The notes below the pieces were generated by a model that was not told the origin of the DNA, ran no database searches, and was given only the letters and a program-made list of their open reading frames with translations. Below, in pieces: positions 1-7,800 of a stretch of 64,000 bases of DNA. Within the stretch, counting starts at the first letter, position 1. Every line of letters starts with the position of its first letter. The DNA is from Streptomyces sp. NRRL F-5126. Lineage in GTDB: Bacteria; Actinomycetota; Actinomycetes; Streptomycetales; Streptomycetaceae. The position numbers and the translations under genes are program-made. The DNA is taken from assembly GCF_000721265.1 (NCBI RefSeq), contig NZ_JOFZ01000001.1, forward strand, positions 850,177-914,176. The letters are read 5' to 3'.

Positions 1-653
1 AGGAAATAGCAACTATCAAACTCTCTCACTTTCCTACTTTCTCAATTCTACTACGCTGGTTCGTAGGCATGCCCACTCTGCCGTCCCCATCACCGGGGCG
101 AGGCGCGGGAAAGGCCCGGCCCTGGCCGCGTCCCGGGCAGGTGCCACGCGTCCGGACGGTGTGGTCCGAGCAGGTCCGGCAGACGTATCCGTCCGGCCAG
201 GCGCCGGCCTTGTGCACGGCTAGGACGGCCTGGCCACGCGCCGCGAGCAGGCGACCGCGGCCCGGAAGAAGTACGAGGAGAGCGGCGAGGCGACGACCAT
301 CACCGTCTACAGCGAGACCGACAAGGACTCAGCGAACTGCGCCGTGGTCCAGGGCGCCTACGACTCCTACACCAACGAGTCGCGCGGCAACGTTCCGCAG
401 CGCAGGAACGAGCTGGACGTCGGCCTCCGGTGCATCGGCTTGCGCTTCGATGTACCGCTTCACGCACGAGACGTCCCCGATGCCGAGTCGGGCGGGCCGC
501 TGCGGGTGCTGCGTCCGCCCGCCGAGGCAGGCCCACACGTGTGATGACCATGTGTGACCAGCGTGGTACTGTCTGTTGCGACAAACTCAATAGATGACCC
601 CGGCAGCGCCAGCAACGCGCTCCGGGGCCGGGCACAAGGAGTACCACCTCCCC
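1..653. other. Left-edge region without a confident gene
   Basis: The first 60 bases are much richer in A+T than the rest of the window. A plus-strand frame from about 237 to 420 reads like real protein (it contains EESGEATTITVYSETDKD) but has no convincing start and dissolves into arginine-rich nonsense, so it may be a remnant of a disrupted gene. A perfect 10-bp palindrome CACACGTGTG lies at 534-543. The last 100 bases hold the promoter region of the helix-turn-helix gene that starts at 654. No intact gene is supported here. Confidence 0.4.
553..582 (+). promoter_or_regulatory. Two-block promoter-like motif shared with the Rhs operon
   Basis: TGTGACCAGCGT (553-564), 10 bases, then GTTGCGAC (575-582). 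The same two blocks, with a 13-base gap, occur on the minus strand at 10762-10730 upstream of the SseB/Rhs operon. The spacing suggests a -35/-10 pair for an alternative sigma factor or a shared activator site. The match is seen directly; the function is inferred. Confidence 0.4.
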
Positions 654-1556
654 ATGCACATCCATCGTAGCCGCCATACGCGCGGCTTCACTGTCCTCCC
701 CAACGAGGTGTTGCAGGACCGGCGGTTGTCCTATACCGCTCGCGGCCTGCTCGCCGACCTTCTGTCGCGGCCGGACGGCTGGCGCGAAGACGGCCGGAAG
801 ATGGCCGACACCAGCCCGCAAGGGCGCCTCGCCGTGGCGAAGGCTCTACGCGAACTCACGGCGTTCGGCTACTACCTCGTCGAACGGGTGCGACACGCGG
901 ACGGCACGTTCAGCAGTCAGGTCCATGTCTTCGACGTGCCCCGGGGCGCCGGGGTGACGGCGCCGGGTGCCGTGAACCCGGGTCCCGGTCCAGTGGCTGC
1001 CGACGGCGCGGGCGGTCACCCCGTAAAGACCCCGGAGAAAGTACCCACCCTCCCCCGTCAGCGCGCACGGGCGGCCGGGCGGGAGACAAGCTACGCGACC
1101 ATGGGCGAAGCTGCAGCGCTGCTCCACCGCGTGACGGCGCCAGAACCGCGTCTGCGTCTCGGCACGGCCGAGGCGGCGGCGCTCGCTCCGCTGGTGACAC
1201 CCTGGCTGGAACGTGGCCACGGTCCCCGCGAGCTCGCGAACGCACTTCTCGGCGGCCTGCCGGGCCGGATCCACAGCGCGTCCGCGCTTCTGCGCGACCG
1301 CCTCACCCGCAAACTGCCACCGGCGGCTGAGCCACCCGCCGTCACGCCTACCGCACCGCGCTGGCACGAGTGCACGGAGTGCGGTCGGCCGACGGCACAC
1401 AAAGGCACCTGCCGCCGCTGCGAGAACCTGAACACCCCACCGCCGGACGCACCTTCCCAGCACGCCACCGCAGCAGCACGAGGACGAGCCCTGGTACGCG
1501 CGTACCTTGAGAGCGACGCTCTCGAATCCGGCCCGCTAGTCCCTGTGGGCGCTTGA
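654..1556 (+). CDS. Helix-turn-helix domain protein with zinc-ribbon-like C-terminus
   Basis: A 300-residue protein starting MHIHRSRHTRGFTVLPNEVL; the ATG at 654 was chosen over one at 594 because AAGGAG lies about 12 bases upstream. Residues 1-80 resemble the winged-helix domain common in actinomycete accessory proteins (LSYTARGLLADLLSRPDGW, then a wing around HADGTFSSQVHVFD). The middle is variable and proline-rich. Near the end a CTEC...CRRC pair suggests a small zinc ribbon. Such proteins are frequent in integrated elements and are usually annotated only as helix-turn-helix proteins, so a DNA-binding role is inferred. It overlaps the convergent DUF397 gene by 21 bases. Confidence 0.7.
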   Translation: MHIHRSRHTRGFTVLPNEVLQDRRLSYTARGLLADLLSRPDGWREDGRKMADTSPQGRLAVAKALRELTAFGYYLVERVRHADGTFSSQVHVFDVPRGAGVTAPGAVNPGPGPVAADGAGGHPVKTPEKVPTLPRQRARAAGRETSYATMGEAAALLHRVTAPEPRLRLGTAEAAALAPLVTPWLERGHGPRELANALLGGLPGRIHSASALLRDRLTRKLPPAAEPPAVTPTAPRWHECTECGRPTAHKGTCRRCENLNTPPPDAPSQHATAAARGRALVRAYLESDALESGPLVPVGA

Positions 1557-1751
1557 CCGGCGTCCGATGCCGGCGACGAAGCCGGTCCACGCGTCACGCG
1601 CGAACGCGAGTTGCGGGCCGGTTCGCTCCTTGGAGTCCCGTATGTGAACCACGGTGTCCTCTGGGGCGATCTCGATGCACTCGCCGCCGTCGCCACCGCT
1701 GTAGGTGCTCTTGAACCAGCGGAGCCTGTCGGCCTGTTCGCTCTTCATCAT
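1536..1751 (-). CDS. DUF397 domain protein
   Basis: A 71-residue protein with the DUF397 signature: the FKSTYSGGDGGECIEIA segment near residue 13, then VVHIRDSKERTGPQLAF. DUF397 proteins are small actinomycete partners of XRE/DUF5753 regulators (the WhiJ type of S. coelicolor is the studied case). The ATG at 1751 overlaps the stop of the upstream XRE gene (ATGA, 1748-1751), which implies translational coupling. The second methionine, one codon later, could also serve as start. Confidence 0.92.
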   Translation of the reverse strand: MMKSEQADRLRWFKSTYSGGDGGECIEIAPEDTVVHIRDSKERTGPQLAFARDAWTGFVAGIGRRSSAHRD

Positions 1752-2650
1752 TCTCCCAGCAGCTTCTCGATGAGCACCCGAGAGTCCGGCGGGGTGAGCG
1801 CCTGACCACGGATGCTTCCGTAGCGTGCGGCCAGCATACGGACCTCGTCGGGGTCCGTGATGATCCGGTTGACACTCTGGAACTCGCCGTACCCCAGCTG
1901 GGACTTGCCCTCGGGAGTAAGGAGAATGAACGGCCCCTCCATCCCCGCGTGCCCTTCGCAGGCCAACGGCAGAACCTGAATCTCCACGTTGCGCAGTCGG
2001 CTCAGTGCCACGAGATGCTCCAGTTGCCCGCGCTGCACCAGTCGCCCACCGATCTCTCGGAGCAGCACCGACTCATCGACCACAGCGGTCACTACAGGCG
2101 GCGGCCATCGTTCGAGGATCTGCTGGCGAGCGAGGCGTGTGGACACGCGCTGCTCGATGGTGTCCTCGTCGAGGATGGGACGTCGCGCGGTGAAAACGGT
2201 CCGCGCGTACTCCTCGGTCTGCAGGAGCCCCGGCACGGTCAGCGTGCTGTAGAAGCAGATCTCAACCGCCTGCGCCTCCAGCTCCGCGTAGTCGCGGAAC
2301 CATTCCGGGTGCCGCAGCCGCCGCCGCTTCTTCGCCCGCTCCACGTCCTCCGCCGTGACCGCCAGCAACCCGCCGCAGCCGAGGAGTTCGTCGACCGCTG
2401 CCAAGAAGGCGGGCTGGGGGGTGCGGCGGCCCCGTTCGATGGACGAGATCTGCTCCTCGCTGTACCCCGTCCGCTCGCCCAGCTCCTTCTGGCTCAGCCC
2501 GCCCCGTTCCCGCCCGGCCTTGACCTGGCGGCCGACTGCGCGGAACAGATCCGCCGCCTCGTCCGAGCCCGCCGGATCCTCCGGGCCTGCGTCCGGTCGT
2601 ACCGCCATGTCCGCCACCCCGTTCTCGTTCTCCTGACCACCGACCGTCAT
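1748..2650 (-). CDS. XRE-family regulator with DUF5753 domain (WhiJ-like)
   Basis: About 300 residues. An N-terminal XRE helix-turn-helix (residues 35-95, LSQKELGERTGYSEEQISS, then IERGRRTP) is followed by the DUF5753 domain, recognised by EICFYSTLTVPGLLQTEEYAR and an R-x-x-RQ-x-IL segment. In S. coelicolor this architecture belongs to WhiJ-type regulators, which work with a DUF397 protein and an RsbW-like ATPase and affect development and antibiotic production. Here the DUF397 gene is coupled downstream and the ATPase gene is divergent. The start is uncertain: ATG at 2650 or the in-frame ATG at 2608. Confidence 0.9.
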   Translation of the reverse strand: MTVGGQENENGVADMAVRPDAGPEDPAGSDEAADLFRAVGRQVKAGRERGGLSQKELGERTGYSEEQISSIERGRRTPQPAFLAAVDELLGCGGLLAVTAEDVERAKKRRRLRHPEWFRDYAELEAQAVEICFYSTLTVPGLLQTEEYARTVFTARRPILDEDTIEQRVSTRLARQQILERWPPPVVTAVVDESVLLREIGGRLVQRGQLEHLVALSRLRNVEIQVLPLACEGHAGMEGPFILLTPEGKSQLGYGEFQSVNRIITDPDEVRMLAARYGSIRGQALTPPDSRVLIEKLLGE

Positions 2651-2785
2651 CTGCCGGTGTCACGCCCGGACGCCCGGACAAGCACGGCCCGCAGCCCGGA
2701 CAACCCGCCCGTACCACCGGACAGTCGCTCACCGTACGCATTCAACTACTACCCACCGTAGCGTCGCTGCCTCACGCTCGGTGAC

Positions 2786-3241
2786 GTGAACCAGGAATCC
2801 GGGACCGCGACCCACGCCCCACTCGCGCATACCAACCACGCATGTTTCAGCAGGCCCTTCCCCACCACCAGGCGCGGCGCCCATGCCGTCCGGCACGCCG
2901 CCGATCGGTGGCTGGCGGACCAACTGCCGTCCACCGTGTGCGATCGTGACGACCTCCTCGCCGTCGCAGCCGTTCTCGTCGGCGAACTGACCGCGAACGC
3001 GGCAGTGCACGGCCGGGTGCGCGGGCGCCGGGCGCGTCTCGATGTCCTGCTCGGCCCGGCGGAGTTGCGGATCGAGGTCTCGGACTGCCGTGGCGACCGG
3101 CTGCCGACGACGCGCCCGGAGGGCGGCGAAGGTGGCGAGTCGGGTCGTGGGCTGTTGCTCGTCGAGGCCCTGGCAGGGGAATGGGGGGTACGGCCTTACC
3201 CGCCGTCGGGCAAGACGGTGTGGGTCGTGTGCCGACGGTGA
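2786..3241 (+). CDS. RsbW-like ATP-binding protein (HATPase_c)
   Basis: A 151-residue protein of the anti-sigma/serine-kinase ATPase type. The N-box region is seen as LVGELTANAAVHGR (residues 65-78), the G1 region as IEVSDCRGDRLP and the G2 region as GRGLLLVEALAGEWGV. It is divergent from the XRE gene across a 135-bp intergenic region, the arrangement expected for the ATPase member of a WhiJ-type trio. The partner it phosphorylates or sequesters is unknown. The motifs are clear; the biological role is inferred from family and neighbours. Confidence 0.88.
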   Translation: MNQESGTATHAPLAHTNHACFSRPFPTTRRGAHAVRHAADRWLADQLPSTVCDRDDLLAVAAVLVGELTANAAVHGRVRGRRARLDVLLGPAELRIEVSDCRGDRLPTTRPEGGEGGESGRGLLLVEALAGEWGVRPYPPSGKTVWVVCRR

Positions 3242-3277
3242 CAGGCGAGTGGCAGCGGGCCGGCCCGTCAACTCCTG

Positions 3278-3880
3278 TCAGCGTCCGCCGACCCGGGCGG
3301 CGATGTCGTCCGGAAGCGGGTAGGGCCGCTCTCGGGGAAGCAGGCCGCGAGCCTCATAGCCGTCCCCGCGGGTCACGGCTGCGTGCACCTCGTGGGCGAG
3401 CGCCGTCACGTCGCGGATCGACGTGATCCAGTCGTCCACGTACCGGTCGACCGCCTCGCCCGACAGACCGATCTGGATCGCGCGGTGCGGCAACGGGTTG
3501 AGCCCCAGATCGCGCTCCGGGTCCCACTGCACGCGGACCGGACTGCCCTGCAGCTCCTCGCGCCATGCGGACTCGGTCGGGTGGTGGTCGCGATCGAAGT
3601 GGCTGAGGGACGCGTGGGCGAGGGCCCATTCGAAGCCCTCCCGCGTGATGCCGACGGCGAGGACCCGCTCCTGGTCGGGCTTGGCCGCCCAGCCGCAGCG
3701 GTACATCATCCACAGGAACGACGGCTTGATCCACGTCATGCGCTCCCGCTTGAACGGCTCGACGAAGGTCCCCACACGCAGAGCGGGTCCGGCGATCCGG
3801 TCCGGGTAGGCCTGGTAGACCGTGACGACCTCGGCGTCGAAGACAGCGCGGACCCCGCGTGAGGGGGGCGTGTCGGTCAT
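3278..3880 (-). CDS. DUF4291 family protein
   Basis: A 200-residue protein matching the DUF4291 pattern as I know it: an N-terminal VVTVYQAYPDRIAGPALRVG, then FKRERMTWIKPSFLWMMYRCG, and later RVQWDPERDLGLNPLPHRAI, IQIGLSGEAVDRYVDDWI. The molecular function of the family is unknown. It is convergent with the RsbW-like gene with a 36-bp gap and shows no coupling to its neighbours. The length is typical of the family. Confidence 0.9.
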   Translation of the reverse strand: MTDTPPSRGVRAVFDAEVVTVYQAYPDRIAGPALRVGTFVEPFKRERMTWIKPSFLWMMYRCGWAAKPDQERVLAVGITREGFEWALAHASLSHFDRDHHPTESAWREELQGSPVRVQWDPERDLGLNPLPHRAIQIGLSGEAVDRYVDDWITSIRDVTALAHEVHAAVTRGDGYEARGLLPRERPYPLPDDIAARVGGR

Positions 3881-4043
3881 GCGGACGGCTCCTCAGCCCG
3901 AAAAACTGGCTTCCTCGATTTCCTCCGCGTTTCGCGGGGTATCTCCAGACGTCGATCGGTCAACGCGCCTGGCGGGTGTTCACCGGGTCTGGATCGAAGC
4001 AGGCGAGATCGTTCTGCGCAACCTTTTTTTACATCCGCAGTAG

Positions 4044-4424
4044 CTACTGCGCCGACGCGAGGGCGGCAGCACAAAACTCCGCTGGTGGTAGATAATCGCG
4101 TTGCTCAATATAGTGGATGATCATCACGGGAGACACGTAAGTGATTCTCCGGCGACCAGCGACACGAATTTCCCCGCTCCCGAGAAAAAGGTGGCCACGC
4201 GAGGTATTCGACCGTGCAGTCTGAAATTCGGGACACAGTTCGCAAAAATGCATTCCGCGCTGCATGTTGATGGGGTCGTGGGCCATACTCACGAGTGACG
4301 TCAGTAGCCCGTCGGGCGCGTCTCCCGTATTGTAGGGATGTTCTCGTGCCAGCCAACCGATATTCAGCATTTCCTGGACGGATGGGCTGTATGAATACGG
4401 ACTCAAGTCCGGGAAATAGGCCAT
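4044..4424 (-). CDS. Hypothetical protein downstream of the Rhs locus, possible second immunity gene
   Basis: About 126 residues beginning MAYFPDLSPYSYSPSVQEM; the ATG at 4424 was preferred to one at 4475 because this N-terminus resembles actinomycete proteins of the FPDLSPYxY type. It contains NIGWLAREHPYN and RGMHFCELC (a possible metal-binding CxxC). GC is visibly lower than in the surroundings, as expected of acquired toxin-immunity modules. It is the second gene after the Rhs toxin in the same orientation. The function is unknown; an immunity or accessory role is a guess from position and composition. Confidence 0.65.
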   Translation of the reverse strand: MAYFPDLSPYSYSPSVQEMLNIGWLAREHPYNTGDAPDGLLTSLVSMAHDPINMQRGMHFCELCPEFQTARSNTSRGHLFLGSGEIRVAGRRRITYVSPVMIIHYIEQRDYLPPAEFCAAALASAQ

Positions 4425-4512
4425 TGCCTCACCAAGGCTGCACGCATTCGAGACAGGTCGGGACATTCCCAGCACCCATCTTATCCCTCACCGCAACACT
4501 GAGCCGATATTG

Positions 4513-4812
4513 TCAGGGAACACTGTGGAGAATCATACCCACTTCAAGATCGACCGATGGCTCGTTAACCGAAAGTGAAATTTTCGCTCCGTGCGGAGCG
4601 TCGAAGAATTCCACAGACCGCCCGTACCGGTCGATCTGTTCCAGGGTCAGCAGCGAGCGCACTGCGTCCTCCCTATCATCCTGATGCTCAGGGGCAAAGT
4701 TTTGGCCGACCCGGACGACACCTCCTACGCATCGAACTACACAGGTCAGTTGGTCGGAGGCTTGCAACTCAACGGAAACGATCTGAATTCTATTTTCTTC
4801 CATTTTATCCAT
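4513..4812 (-). CDS. Candidate immunity protein for the Rhs toxin
   Basis: A 99-residue acidic protein (MDKMEENRIQIVSVELQ at the start) with no recognised domain. Its ATG lies inside the last codons of the Rhs gene (an ATGGATAA overlap of 8 bases), so the two are translationally coupled. The gene is about 52% GC over the stretch I counted (4561-4620), far below its neighbours. A small, acidic, low-GC gene coupled to the 3' end of a polymorphic toxin is the standard position of a cognate immunity gene. Immunity function is inferred from this context only. Confidence 0.7.
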   Translation of the reverse strand: MDKMEENRIQIVSVELQASDQLTCVVRCVGGVVRVGQNFAPEHQDDREDAVRSLLTLEQIDRYGRSVEFFDAPHGAKISLSVNEPSVDLEVGMILHSVP

Positions 4813-7800
4813 GCCTGTAGGCTTCCCTTAGGAACTGGGTGGTCTGCTCTGGCGTGAGCTTGGGTATATCCCACTCCAGGGCATCGCTGATTCCCTGATA
4901 TGAGGTCACTTTCGGTACGTGAATTCCCATATCTGCGAGGATATCGCGCGCAGAGTCGACAGGCAGTGTCACGCTGGCGCGGCCCGCGAGTTCGCCGGCC
5001 GACAACTCTACGCCGACCTCGGCTTCCGCTGCAATGTATCCGGGAGCGGTGGCCACACCATTGAGCGCACTACGGGGGAATAGTTGGACTACAGCGTCTC
5101 CGAACTGCTCGGAGTGTCTCGCAAAGGCAGTGGCTACTCCAGCGTCTGTGGAGGTAGGTGTGTAACCGCTCGCCTGAGTACCACTACTCGCATCGTACCC
5201 CCTGGTGGTACCGCGAAATAGATGTGGTTCCTCCGGACATCCCACAGGAGCCAAGCCCAACGGATCAATAAGGGATGTGGGCGTGGGGACGTAACCAACC
5301 GGATTGGGTGAAGCCGACAAACCCATCGGGTCCGGGTTTATATAGCGGGCTGTTTCGGGGTCGTAGTGGCGGAAGTAGTTGTAGTGGAGGCCGGATTCCG
5401 GGTCGTAGTACTGGCCTGGGAAACGCAGGGGCGTGTACGTGGTGCTGTCGGCTGTCCAGGCCGTTGTGCCCCAGAGGGTGGAGCGGGTGCGCCAGGCGAT
5501 GTCGCCATGGTCGTCGATGAGTTCGCTTGGGGTGCCGACGAGGTCGGTGACGATGGCGAAGAAGCGGGAGTCGATGTCCGGCTGGGGCGCGTCAGCGACG
5601 TCCGTGGTGGTGGTGCGGCGTTCTGTTTGCGTCAGGGGGCGCAGGCCGTGGTGGTCCCACGTGAGGGTGACGGGGGCGGGGAGAGCCGGGGACGTGGTGG
5701 TCTGTTCGCAGAGGGTCGTGCCGTCCCACGTGAAGTCGACGCGTTCGGTGACTGTTTCGCCGTCCGGTGCGAGGCGGAGTTTCGCGGTGCGTCGGCCGAG
5801 GGGGTCGTAGGTGTAGCGCCAGCGCGTGCCGTCGGGGGTGGTGACCTGGGTGAGGCGGTCCTCGGGGTCCCACTCGTAGCGCCAGGTGTCCGGCTTGCGG
5901 GACAGACGGGTCTTCTGGCGCAAGGTCGTGCGGCCGAGGGCGTCGTGTTCGTAGCGGACCCCGCCGGCGCGGGTGACGCGGGTGCCGGTGTACTCGCGAG
6001 TGCCCACGGCGTCTTGGCCGGGGTGCTCGGCCGGCCAGGACGCGTGGGTCTGGTTGCCCGCCTCGTCGTAGGCGTAGGACTCGGTCCAGTCGGACGCCTG
6101 GACGGTCGTGACGCGGCCTGACGTGTCGAGGTCGTAGTGGTGGTGGCCGGAGAGTTGGTCGTCGATGTCGGTGATGTTGCCGTCGGCGCGGTAGGTGTAG
6201 GCGCGGTGCTGAACCGGGCGGCCGCCCGCGGCCGTTACCGACTCCTCGGTCAGGCGGCCCAGGGCGTCGAAGGTGTGGTGCAGGGTGATCGCCCCGCCGA
6301 TGCGGCGGGTCTGCTCGCGTCCCGCCGCGTCGTAGGTGAGGTCGATGGCCCTGCCGGAGGCGTTCATGCCGGTCAGGCGGCCCGCGGCGTCGTACGAGTA
6401 CGTGGTGCTGGCGCCGGCCGGGGTGGTGCGGGCGGTGCGGCGGCCCAGGTCGTCGTAGGTGTACGTCAGGGTCCGGCCGTCGACCGTCTCCGAGCGCAGC
6501 CAGCCGTGGCGGTCGCGCAGGAGTGTGAGGGTCGTGCCGTCGGGGCCGGTCGCCTGGGCCAGGTGGTCGGTGAGGTCGTAGGCGTAGGTCGTCTCCCGGC
6601 CCGCCGCGTTCTTGCGGAGCACCTGTCCCAGGTCGTTGCGTTCGAACTCCACGCGGTCGCCGAGAGCGTTCGTCTGAGAGGCCAACCGCCCGGCGGTGTC
6701 ATAGGCGTAGGCGAGGGTACGGTCGTCGAAGTCCGTCTCCTCGGCCAGGCGGCCTGCCGCGTCATAGCTGTAGGTCCAGGTCAGCCCTTGTGGGTTGGTG
6801 ACGTTCGTCAGGCGCAGTTCGGTGTCGTGAGCGAACTCGTAGCGCACACCGTCGGGTCCTGTGCGGGCCGTGAGCAGGTCGAAGTGCGTGTATGCGTACC
6901 GGGACACGCCGCCGAGCGGGTCGGTGTGGCTTGTGCAGTTGCCTTCGCCGTCGTACGTCCAGGACTCGGCCGTACCGTCCGGAGCCGTGCGCCGGGTCAG
7001 GTGGCCCTCGACCGTCCACGTCATGCGTGCCGTGGCGCCCGTCGGGTCCGTGATCGCCGTCGGGCGGCCGAAGGCGTCCCGCTGGTAGCGGGTGGTCGCG
7101 CCCAGTGGGTCGGTGACCAGCAGTGGTAGTCCGGCGGGGTCGGAGGCCACGGTTGTGGTGCTACCGAGGGGGTCCGTCACGGAGGTGAGGTGGCCGGCCG
7201 TGTTGTAGGCGAGGTGTGTGGTCCGGCCGGTGGGGTCGGTGATCGAGGTGCGGTTGCCGTGCTCGTCGTAGGTCTGCCTGGTGACCGTGCCGTCGGTGTT
7301 CATCACCTTCGTCGGCAGGCCCTGGCCGTTGTACTCGGCCCGCGTGGCTCGGCCGTCCGGGCGGGTCACGGTCACCAGGTCGCCTGCCTGGTCGTACTGG
7401 AACGACGTGGTCCGGCCGAGTGGGTCCGTGCGGGCCAGCAGGCGGCCCCGATGGTCGCGCTGGTAGCGGGTGGTCGCGCCGAGCGGGTCGGTCTCGGCGA
7501 TCACCCGGCAGTGGGCGTTGACCGTGTAGTGCGTGGCGTGGCCGAGCGAGTCCGTGATGGCGGTGGTGTGTTCGCCGGTGTCCGGGTCGACCGCGCTGTA
7601 GGTGAAGTCCGAGCGCAGGTGGCCTGCGGCGCCGGACTGGTGGGTGCAGCGGTCCTGGTCGTCGTAGTTGTAGTCGAAGCGGCTGTCGTTGGTGTCGGTC
7701 CAGGACGTGATGCGGCCGTGTGCGTCGTAGCCGAACCGGGTAGGGCGCCCCGATGAGTTGGTGACGGTCGTGAGGTGGCCGTCCGTGTAGCCGTAGCGGA

